Source: Lagopus muta (lineage: Eukaryota > Chordata > Aves > Galliformes > Phasianidae). Taken from it: a stretch of 64,000 nt of DNA. Below the pieces are notes generated by a model. That model was not told the origin of the DNA. It did not search any database and saw only the letters and a list, made by a program, of their open reading frames with translations. The translations under genes and the position numbers were made by a program. The stretch covers positions 80,610,134 through 80,674,133 of the forward strand of contig NC_064435.1 in assembly GCF_023343835.1 (NCBI RefSeq), in the 5' to 3' direction. Of this stretch, positions 22,501 through 34,500 are shown in pieces (the stretch's first letter is position 1; every line of letters begins with the position of its first letter).

Positions 22501-25500
22501 ACACTGAAGACAATATTCAGCTCTATACAGAGTTCCCTGGTCATAATCTGCCAATTTGTGCAGCTGAGTTAATCAAGGTACTCTTCATTTCTTGGTGTGA
22601 CAGCAGTACATGGCCATGGAACATGGCTGTTGCCTCTGCTGAAGCTCACGTCTACAGCCTTGCTGTGTTCACATCCATTGTATGGTCTTGATAAACGTTC
22701 AGCGAGCGTTGATGAATGTCATTGGGTGCCATTTTTTTCTGTCTGGAGGAATTCATTGCCCTTTGTTTCATACGCACTTCCATGCTGTTGGACTGCCCCT
22801 CTGCTGCCATCTGTAACACTACAACAAAATATAATGGAATACTGGTGTGAAGGTTCAAGATCTGCTGCCATACCATTAGTGTCTGACTCTGATGTTGTGG
22901 GCCATCATTATAGAATAGGAGGCATTACTTTCAGAGAGTTCTTGTAAATTCGAAGTATAAACCAGATACTGAGTTTTACATCTAAATCCTGAGCTGACAG
23001 TTGGTCTTCAAAAGGAAAAGCTGAATCTTTAGTATTGTTTCTGATTTGTAATTCAAGCCACCCTCCAAGGTCTTGAGTATTTCTCTCGTGGTGTTTAACC
23101 ATTAAAGTTATGTTGCCAAGCAGTCTAGGAACTGTAGCCTTAATAACCTCTAGATTTTAAACATTTGTTTCAGAGCACCTTATTGAGGAAGTTGTCTAGT
23201 CATCTTTTCTAGCACTGAGATTCCCACAAGAATATCTGGTTTTGACTTTTGCTCTCTGCAGTTTAATGGCAGCTAAATAAAGCATTATTTCTTTTAAGCT
23301 GAACTAGAAGCTGGCCATTAGAAAGGTGAAAAGCAGGCAGGTATTAATGGTGAAATTTTTTGTGGTGGGAGAGGAAAATGAATATTAAAAGAACAAACAA
23401 AAAACAACATTGGGATCTTGATATTTTCTCATCTTGAATATCTTATGTTAAAGAAGGGGGTGATGACGAACGTGGCTGGCTGCATTTTTGGCCAGAGCCA
23501 AACGTTTACCTGTTGTCATTGCTGTAAAGCTGTGGAAACAAGGCCAGTTCCTTGTCCAACTTCAGTCATCCATGTTGGCACACAGCCAAAACTGGCCTAC
23601 TTTTTCATTATTAGTGACACAGAAAAAAGATCTTTCCTAAAATATGCAGGTAGGAAGGCCGCTGGCTAATTGCTTGTTTTCAGAGTAGCTGATGACAAGA
23701 CATATTAAAATACTTGAAGGAATGGAAAATGTTAATATGCTATTATTAGGAAAACGCTTTTCATTTAAATGGACCTGTACATTCTATGGACCTGTACATT
23801 CTCTAAGAGGTAATGTTTGATGCCCAGTCATTATTGATACCTTTTTAACAGCTAAAATAAAATAATTCAGCTTAATTGTATCCAGGTTGTTTTGCAGTGT
23901 AACTTCCAATATATTACCTAGGCATCCATTTTATATTTATCAGGATCTTCCAAATTAGATCAGTATGTTAGAAGTCGATAGTGCTTGACAGTCCTTGTTT
24001 TTTTAAGGATTTGTGCTTTGTTTTCTCTAGGTATCTTGGATCAGTCTGCTGTCTGGGTGGATGAAATGAACTATTATGACATGCGCACTGATAGAAACAA
24101 AGGGATTCCCCCTTTGTCCCTACGTCCGGCTAATCCACTTGGTATTGAGATGGACAAGTGAGTACCAAATGCCTTTAATCCACTTTTTTAGTGTTTCTCT
24201 ATATATATATGTCTTTATAAATTTCAGAAAAGTTTTAATAATTTACAGGGTAGGAAAGGATTTAAAAATGCATGTGCTTCAGTGGATGGCATAGTGTTTG
24301 GGACTCAGAAGAGTTGTTGGTGCACAATCTCTTCTGCTTCACAGTCCATTTTTAGATAATTAATTAGATCTGTAGATTAAAAAAAGAAAATAAAAAACTA
24401 TAGATCTAAAAGTCTGATGTGTTGAACTCCACTGATGCTTATATTTTGAGGACTGGTAAATAACCTAAGGCTTTGGATTTATACATTGTGGTTATGGAAT
24501 GCTTACTGGAGCATCTGAGCATCTGAGTTTAATGGGGCTTTTAAGAATGTTTAGATTGCTTTCTGTTGCTAAAATTGTACTGTAAAATGTGATTTATTAT
24601 ACCACATCAATTTGTTTATTTTATTGAGTTATTAATACTGCTTTCCAACCCATGGAGTTCTAAACTTTTGTTCATAAATATGGTGGAGTTTGACTTTTTT
24701 TCTGAAATAGAAGCTATCTGATAATTGACAAACAGGGTCATAGAGCTTTAAAAGTGACACACTGGTTGTGCTCCAAACTGACCAACTCCTAGACATGTCA
24801 GCATGGTTAGTATTTATACTTATCAAGAAGCAACTCTGGCAAGAATAAATGCAATTTAAAATTAGACTCTAGAGTCTCATCTTCTAAATAGTCCATTTGT
24901 GACAAGTACTTGTGCAGTTCCATTGATCCATTTTCTCAGATGGTGGAGAATGCAAGCGATTTCAGAATAATTCTTCTTTCACAAAGGTGGGGTAATGTAA
25001 TTGTATATTTCTGTAGCTAAAATTTCCCGATATGATTTCTGATATCTGAGCTTTGTCAGTATCTATGTTAATATTTGCCTGGAATTTTATTCAATCAAAG
25101 TCTCTTACTATTTAACACAATAGACAACATCTTCTATTGTGTTATTAGTAACAGAACTCAGCTGTCTCTGGTTTTGTCTATTACCTGAATTACTGCTCCT
25201 TTGAAACCCTAATAGTTATAGGTCTGAGTCTGAATTCTGACAAAACATGATTGGAGTTGAAGTAGTTCATAAATCTGTGTAAATATACGAATGTTTGTTC
25301 CGAAGCCTTGCCATCTCAGTATGTTTTAAACTTCAGTTATTTCTGTATCAGTCCAATGGTTTGTGGTTATTTGACTGTTTTCTCAGAAGAAATCCAGTCT
25401 TAATCTGAGGGCATCACATAGGTACATGTATCCACTGTGTCCATTGTTACTTTGTTTTGCTGAGAAACTACACTGTTCTTGAAATCTGTATGGGATTTCT

Positions 25501-28500
25501 AGTGGATTTGTCATCAGCTTCCGGACTCCGGTTGCTCATTTCCTTCCTACTTTAAATAGATATTTTTCTTTTCAAAATACTAAGCCGTATTTTTAAAATA
25601 AGCTGGAGATGTTTTCTGTTTCGAGTATTGTTCACCAACCTCTTGGTATAATTTCTTACTGACTCTTCTTTCATCTTTTGTTTTCCAACCCTATTAACTT
25701 GATGGTCAGTGTTTCAGAATCCTTCCAGAAGACGTCCTCTGTCTGCTGCTACCCTCCATTGCCTGTCTGTAAATTCAGGATATAAAATAACAATCATTAT
25801 TTTCTGTAACACTGTGTTACAGTGTGAACTAGCCAGGAGGCACTCGTTAGCTAAATTGCTACTTTTGCTACTGACATGGCTGCTCATTCTGCAGTGATGA
25901 CCCAGATTCCTTTATCTTACCTCTATCTTCTAACGTTTGCTAGTGTTCCTCTGTTTGCACCTTCCTTGACAAGCTTGTTTTCAAAGTCCAGGTGACAAAA
26001 TCTTTCTTAATATTTTTACCGACTGTTAATAAAAATTGTTGGTGATAAAGTTAGCGGATGATGCAAATACTGATGGAAAAAGAAATGTGGCCTATAGTAA
26101 AACTTTTATCTGCAGATTTTCTCAGGTTTTCTTCTCCACTGATTGATTTGTTGGCTTTTTATTGTTGTTGTTTAAATTAGGTAGTTCCTTAGTCTGTCTG
26201 ATTTATTCTGTTGGCATCACATAACACTAAGTTGTTAATCAGTCAGACAGTAGCAAGTTTCCTTTTAAATGGCAATACATTAACTGTGTCTGGTTACTTA
26301 TTCACTGAAGCACTTAATCTTAAAGCCTGTATAATATGTTTTCAAACATTGTATGAAATGTTTGTGACTGACATTAAAACTATTTTTCTCTGCTTTAATT
26401 CTTCGTTGAGCCCTGTAATAGCTTTTCCAAATTTTATCTGAGATTTAAGTCAAGATAATCAGTTCAGCTGCATCAGCCCTCTCGTGTTCCTCACAGGAAT
26501 TCTTTCATTAAATGCATTGGCTATGATGCAGTTACTTTTTGCTTGCTCTCATTTTAAGAAAATGTTTAATGTGGTACTCAAATGTAGAACCAAAATTAAT
26601 ACTACTTATAAACATGACAGTGTGAATTTGTTAGGTTAAGAATTGTCTTCCAGAAACCTGAACAGTATCAGTTTAGGATTAGTTTGGAGTCATTTGTTTG
26701 GATGGTTGTTAAATAAGAAACTAATAATACCATATTTTAAGGGTTTAATTTGGAAGCATTAGTGATAAGCATGTTAATGAAACCTCACGTTTTGTGTGAA
26801 AAAGAAATTAAAAGGAAGTTCAGAAATAAACACAAGTAGGAAACAAAAACCGTTTTGTGACATGGGGGAGATGGGGAAGTGGAATGTCAAGTCTAAGTCT
26901 GTGGTCTACTGACCTCCAACTTCAGTGGAGGCGAAGCAGGAAGATTATGGTGTGCACTACTGTTGAAAATGAGCAGTTTGAGGGAAGCATTACAAGTAGT
27001 TGTGTGGAGGGACTGAGAACGAGAAGTCATGGGGAGGAGAAAAAGGTGGGAAAAGACATGAAATACCAGGGCTACCCATGTGCTGTGGGTAACTGCATGA
27101 TGTTTAAAGTTGTGACTATAGATGGATTGTTCTGTGCGCAATTTTAAATGCCTCCCCCAGTGGGAAATTTTTCATAATTTTCTTCAGAAATTGGAGCAAA
27201 ACAATGTTTGCTTTTATAAAATAATCTTTAATACCATATTGTTTAGTTAAACGTGTTTTCAAGTACTTGACGGATGGGTGAGTAGGGAAAAATATTTTCC
27301 ACAGTGTTGGAAAGATGGGCAATTATAAATTAAGAAAGGGAGTAGATAAGCAGGCTATTGGTATTAACCATTACTAGGCAAGGGAATGGTTTGTTACTAG
27401 AAATGATAAAAAAATATATATTGTTGAAATATTTGGGATGTTTTATAATTAACCTAATATGGTGAAGAACAATTGTGTGTACAAGGAGACTAGATTTCAT
27501 AGCATTCTCCTTTGTTAATACCTTTAGCTTCTTTAAGCCATTTTTAATGTGTGCAAATAAGGGTGTATTTGAATTTTGAAGCTGACACATTTAATGTTGG
27601 TCTGATTTGGTGGAATTTCAAATCCCATGCCTTGCACCCTCATGGCCGTTAAGAAAAGGAGTGCCAAGCTTGTGCAAATGCAGTAAAAAACAAAACAAAA
27701 AACAAACAAACAAACAAAAAAGCCTTTTAGAGAAGGGACAAAAGAGAAAAACAGAGTGAGAAAATGAGGATTGAGCTGAGAGAAGCACATTGAAGAAATG
27801 GCAGGAAGAGGGTAGCCTGCAAGTAGAGAGAGAGGAGTTCTCCTTGCAGAAGGTGGTTGTCAGTCATCAGCAAATGGTTCAGAAAAGGCAGTTCGGAAAG
27901 ATGTAGATCACCTGTCCTTTGAGGTTATTTTATTTTAATATAGACTGTGCTTAGTTCTAAGAGTTGTTTTGTAAATTCGATGAAGTTTTGTTACAGCACT
28001 ATCATTTAATGCACGTTGCTTGCTTGCTATCGAGTACTTCGTTCACATTATAAAGCAGATATTTAAAACGTTTAACATGTGAGTTCTAGTTTATAGTTTT
28101 CCGGATGCCATAAGGACTTACAGCCTTAGTTTTCTATCATCATCTGGCTTTAAGTGCAAAGCAAGTCTGTGCCACTCTCCGCCCCAAGTATTATTCCTGG
28201 CTGTGGTGTTACAGAGATGTAGCCAGAAGTCTTTACAAGAGACTTAAATAGCTTTCAGGAAGAGAAAGAGTATTCGGTGTAGTGACCTCAATCTGAGAAG
28301 TGTGGAAAGTTGGCATGGAAGTACTAACAGTACTAACAGTAACAGTGATGTTGCAGTACTTGGACTGGTTCTCACCCTTTGAAATACTTACAAGAACGGA
28401 GCGGTAGACTGTGTCCTAAATTTTGAACAGTTCTGGGAAAGAAAATTTGTGTGACATGTTTCATAAGAGCTCTGAGTAAAATCAGATGATGAAAAATGTA

Positions 28501-31500
28501 AGTTTGCCTAAGATTTGTGAATGAACTGCTTTCTCAGTTGTGTTGCATACATTTCTACCCTCTCACATAAGTCCTTTACGTGAGATATTCCCTGCCTTCT
28601 CTCCACACTGCTAGACCTCCTCTCCACAAAGCAGTAACTGCAGTAGTTTGAAAAATTTTAAGTATTGTTTGTTGTTTTGCATGTAGCAGAGGTCATTATG
28701 GTGGATACATCTCCTACATGAAAGCAAATGCTGACATGTTAAGTACATTCCACATACTTCTGTATCCACCCACTCAATACAGATGCTTCCCTCTTCCCAC
28801 GCCAGCTTCCAAAACACTTCATCTGGCAGAGGGAAGAGATGATCTTACGCTGCCATCTAATGGCAAACATCATTTTGCTGCTGTGAGATGGGAAGAGGCT
28901 TTCTGGAGCCTGTGGTAACGTGTTTATTTTTAAATGACTTGTATGAAACTTCATTCTTGGGTATGATAGGCTTGTGGAAACTTTCATCACAGTGGTATCT
29001 AAAAAAACCTGTAGGAGAGAGATGCAGAACGTGTGTCGTATTTTTATGTTGCTAAAAATAATAGCAGTGTTTTCTTCTTGTAAGGCTGATGATCAATTTC
29101 AGGTATCTGCGTATTAATCTCTTAACAAGTTTTACCACATTCTGCCATTTTCAGATATGGTTGTCATTTGTTGCCATATTTCTGATAAACCCAGAACTAT
29201 TAGACAGTAATTGTCAGAGTGTGTGTCTTTGCTGTTGGAGGGATCTTTGTTAGTACCTTTTGATTTGTCTTGTTTAGTCTACTCCAGTGTCCCTTATGCT
29301 GGTCTTCTTGCGTGCAGGATTAACACAGTACAGCTGGTACAAAGCCTGCTTCTAGGACTCTGGTACCAGACAGAGAGGGAGTGTAGAGTAGCTCTGGGTT
29401 GACCTGTTTACACTGTTGCTATTCAGGATCTGTGTTTATTTAAAGTTGCTTCTTTTGACCTATAGGCTCCTGTGGAATTGAGGTTCAAGTTACCTTTTGG
29501 TCGTTGTGTTCTGTTTTTGGACTGGCTTTTAATTGCTGTACATTGTCATGTATGCTGGAAAACACACACCGAGACTGGGAGCAGTGTAATCTTTACAGAA
29601 GTTACAACTTAGTGTTGCATTCATAGTCAAGAGCCCTGTTGTTGTTTTGTTTGGGTTTTTTTTGTATCCATTGCTTTCTGTTCCCATGACTCAAGAATTT
29701 TCTGTAATACTAAATTGTGATTGGCTGAGGGCTGTGATTTACCTGTGGAGATCACAGCTGATCTGAAACCTCCAGAGAATATAAGTGCTCTGTATATGTG
29801 CAAGTTCTGTAGAATTTTTAAGGACTATACTGAATCTAAGTTTGGGATGATGTAGGGATTAACTTGTATTGCTGGGCAGATGTAACCGAAGGGAATTGAT
29901 TATACCCAATGCATTTTGAATCCAAAGCAGATTTGTATGCCCTTTACGTGGAAGCAATTGGAGTTCTGCATGACTGTATTAGAAGTAGTCAAAATATGTT
30001 TGAGGAACGTGAAAGTATACAGCGGCCTGAAACCAAATTTCTTTTTATTATGGTTATCTCATGAACATAAACAGTATGTAAAACTTTAATTCCTTTGTCT
30101 TTTAAGTTACGGCCTGATAGTTCTGAGGAATGAATAAGACTACTTTAAAATGTTAGCCAGAGCTTTAGTACAAGGTCTGGTTTTGCAGTGAGTAAAATAG
30201 CCTGCCTAGCAGAAAGCATATAAATGCACTTTTATGCATTTCTCTAACTTCACACTTTCAGCAGAATCTTCACATACATTAAACTTACCACTTCTTTTCT
30301 TTAAATTCTTTCTGGGTTCCTTTTTGGTTGCCAGCTCCTTTTGCAGTGATTGCTTTTTAATCAGTGATGAAGTATTAAGAGTTGTTGCTTCCTGAATTGA
30401 CTTCTCTAGAACTAGCAATTCAGCAGAAGAGCATTGGACAGTCTCACTGTGTGCTAGCGTGATCTCAACTTTTCCTACTAGTTCATGCTCAGCCTATGAT
30501 GTCAAAATGAGTAAAACAGAAATACTTCTCAAGTCGCGTATGTGCTTGTTTATAAGTGAATGGTAAGCAAGTTTTCATGAGAACAATGTCTAAGGACTTA
30601 TTTATTTAATTTACTAATGGAAGTTAATGAAACAAACTTTTGTCTGTGTAGTCAATCTCTTTTTAGGCCCATCTGGCCAGACTTTTGAGAAAGTTGGAGA
30701 GATTGAGTTCAATCACTTTCAGATTGAACTTCTTAGTGAGCAGCTTGTTGCAAAGACAGCTGCACCAAGTCAGTTCAAACTACCCATATCTGTTAGTGGA
30801 AAAACTACTGGTAGAATTTATGATTAAAAATAAGAGTACTACACCATAGAGTATAACATACAGTTAACCTACCACACACATACACGTTCATGTTTCTACT
30901 CTGTTGTGACTGTCTCTAAAAAATGTCCGCATAGATAAAAGCAGCCATAAACTCATTGCTAATTTATGGCTCTACAGGAATACATCTGCTGGAAAAAAGC
31001 TTCCAATAACTTTTCAATGCAGTCAAACACTGAACTGAAAAAAACTTTGTTTCTGTCACACAGTCTGTGGGCAAAACTCATTTGCAGGAATTTATTACAT
31101 CCCTAGCTAAATAATTGGTCTTTATCTCAGTGTATTTATATTTTTTCTATGAATTACATAACTTATACATAAGCTTAAACTGTCATGCGGATATCTTGGA
31201 GTTTTGTAGCAATAGTAGTGTTTAGTGATGGTATATTTGTTGAGTGTATATACCTTCTGTGTTGTATCTGTTTCTGTTGGCTTCTGAGGAAATATATTGA
31301 AGTTCTGAAAAATAAGAACAAAATTATGCTTCTATATTGTGTTACCTGCACTAATATATTGTTTATAAAAAGTTCATAGTCTCATTCAAGGTAACCAAAA
31401 GTGCTTTTTGTTGTTATTGTTTTGATTTTCTTTTAGCATTAAAAAATCATACCAGAAAGGTGCAATCACATATGCATTTAATGTGAAAGGATTTTTGGAC

Positions 31501-34500
31501 ATGGATGACACGTGTCATCACATATGAAATCCTGTCCTGTAAATTCTTCTGTTCTTTTGAGTACTTTGAAAAATAAGATATTGCCTTCAAGTATGTTTCA
31601 AGGAACATAACAGGCATTTGTGAAATTAAAGGTCATGGGATAATCTTGAATCTCTACTAATTATTATTTTTTATATTGCATTATTGCATTATTTTCATTG
31701 AGCTCATAGAAATGTTGGGATCTTTGTTGTTAACTGCTGTGTTTGTTTCTCACAATGTTTTCCCTATTTCTCTACTTCTTGTATCTCTCATCACTTTTCC
31801 TTGCATTTCCTTTGATACATTCTTCTCATTTTGAAAAAGTGTTGTTTCATACCCTTGTTCTAATCAGGTGCTACTGATGAATGACTTCTGTACTGGTCAT
31901 TATGTATGTGCTTGTTTGAACCTGCGTGTGCTAGTAACCAGTTAGATATGAATAGAAATTTGGAGAAAACAAATTTTATTTTTGTATAATTGTACTTAAC
32001 ATGCTTGCCTTTAGATTTTCTTAATTTAAATTGTTGGCAGTTTTTTTGTTTGTTTTTTATGTTGTCTTCTGTATTAAAAGCAACTTCAGCCATCTTGATA
32101 TACGTTTTGGCTACAGACAGAAATAGCTTTCTAACAAATCATCACTTTGCAGCCCATTCAGGTAGTTTCTTGTACACTTTTAATGTAATTTCCAATACCA
32201 GATTCTGGATTGACTCCCATCCCCCAGGTTTGGTAGTGTGTTTGACAGTGTGCCCAGGTGGCCAAGAAGGCCAATGGCATCCTGGCTTGCATCAGAAACA
32301 GCGTTGCAAGCAGGAGCAGAGAGGTGATTGTTCCCCTATATTCAGCACTCGTCAGGCCACACCTTGAGTACTGTGTCCAGTTTTGGGCCCCTCACTGCAA
32401 GGAAGATATTGAGGCCCTGGAACGTGTTCAAAGGAGGGCAACAAAGCTGGTGAGGGGTCTGGAACACAGGCCATATGAGGAGAGGCTGAAGGAGCTGGGA
32501 ATGTTCAGCCTGGAGAAGAGGAGGCTCAGGGTAGACCTCATTGCTCTCTGTAACTTCCTGAAGGGAGGTTGTAGTGAGCTGGGGGTCGGCCTCTTCTCTC
32601 GTGTCATTAGTGATAGGACCAGGGGGAATGGTTTCAAGCTACGGCAGGGGAGATTCAGGCTGGACATGAGGAAGTATTACTTTTCAGAAAGGGTGGTCAG
32701 GCACTGGAATGGACTGCCCAGGGAGGTGGTGGAATCACAGAGCCTGGGGGTGTTCAAGGAAAGGCTGGATGTTGTGTTGAGGGACATGGTTTAGTAGGAG
32801 CTATTGGGAATAGGTGAACGGTTGGACTGGGTGATCTTTTAGGTCTTTTCCAACCTTGGTGATTCTATGATTCTGTGATTCTATGTCTAAAGTACTTTGT
32901 ATAGCAGAATTCACCTAGCTTGTGAACATCAGAGAGGAACTTTATTGACTTCCTCATCTGAAAATGAAATAACAAAGCTTTAAGCTACTTTGGCAAAATT
33001 AGTTTCTGAAAATTGGATATAACTGGTGGTAAAGAACAGAGTGGTAAGTGCATTTGGTGATATATTAAGTGTGCTTAGTGGAATTAATAAACTTGGTGAA
33101 TTAATTACACTTGCTGGGCCAAGTGTTATGTGTATGTCTGGACTGAGAAAAATATTGTTGTGTTTTCATCACAAGTGATTTAACTTTTTTTTTATTCTAC
33201 TGACTTAAAACAAATGAATTACATTTGCTATGTGAGTATCTTCAAAACTGCTTGTAATTTGAAAACTGACATTGCAGAATTCGGCTTTCACAAGCAGTTG
33301 GCTCTCTGCATGGTAAGACTGACTAAAAACAAATAGACTCCTGCTGCAAATTGGTTGGCCTCTAGACAGGGATGATGCAAGATCACTTACAAGCAGTAAA
33401 CCTGATGATGTCCTGTCATGTTGGATAGAAACTAGTTCATAGATTATAGAGAATATTCTGATTTACTCTACTTGCAAAAGATATTTCCCTTTTTAAAGGG
33501 TAGAGTTGACTTAAAATATATTCAGCATTAATGGTCTCTTGCTTGGATATCAGTAGTATCATAGTGAGTTTGTCCTGTTTTCTGAATGTAGCAGTTCTTT
33601 CTTTTTAAAAATATTTTGCATACAGTGCTTTCTTTCGTATGCATAGTGATAAAATCAAAATGATAGAAGAGGTTTTACTTACTTTAGATTTTAATCTTTT
33701 CTTTCCCAGTCATACTGTGTCTGAAATACCAGATTTATTTTTAATAGTGAATTGCAAGTTTGTATTTACATTTTGTTGGAATTTGAGCTGCTGTTTTATG
33801 CAACTTTTTAAACTGTAAACAATTCATCATAATGTCTCTTACTGAAGTAATGAGTATTCATTTTTCAGAGGCAGATTTCCTCAAAAAGATTTAGAGATGC
33901 TGTTCCCTGGGATGAGTGCTGATTTCACTAGTGAAAACTTCTCTGCTGCATGGTACCTGATTGAGAACCATTCAACAACAAGGTTTGTTGCTACTGTATG
34001 AATAATTGCTTTAATAACATCGAATAGATTTTCTTGTATAGTAGATGTGCCATTGGTGATTGACATTAAAGTAACATACCTGTAATCTCTGCTGTCTGTG
34101 ATATTTCTGTTTGGCTTTAGACTGGAATCAACAAGGACTGCTTGCTCAATGTGTGGAATATCAATGGAATATAATATATAAATATATAAATAAATATCAA
34201 ATATATATCAATATAAATAATAAATATAAATATCAATGGAATATAATATATAAATATATAAATATACAATGGAATATCAGTTTTAACCAGACTTGATTTG
34301 TGGCCTAATTTTTTTTCTGTATGAGATGGCAGTTGCCTTGCTTCAGATTTGAATACCTTTATGAACAAAGAAATTAAGTAACATGGATTTGAGTGGAAAT
34401 TCCAGATGCTAACTTGTGACTAGAGGCTCACTAAGAGTAAAACTGTTAGTGATATCCATCAGCTTTAAGTTAATTCCTATGGGAAATGCTGCAGTAGGAA

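Larger units (their letters stand above)
21609..24030 (+). other. EXOC2: EXOC2 intron 3 (2,422 bp)
   Basis: The largest mariner copy in the window (21,932-22,944) makes up over 40% of this intron. A perfect 17-bp tandem duplication lies at 23,769-23,802. An open frame at about 23,418-23,669 has no splice or homology support. Confidence 0.85.
24158..33868 (+). other. EXOC2: EXOC2 intron 4 (9,711 bp)
   Basis: It contains an AAAC-rich simple repeat (27,685-27,720), an unexplained exon-like ORF at 30,667-30,827, and a plus-oriented CR1 at 32,232-32,887. The rest is AT-rich with no supported gene. Confidence 0.85.

Noticed and set aside
22597-22947. 116-codon plus-strand frame
   Set aside because: It lies on the non-coding strand of the mariner copy at 21,932-22,944.
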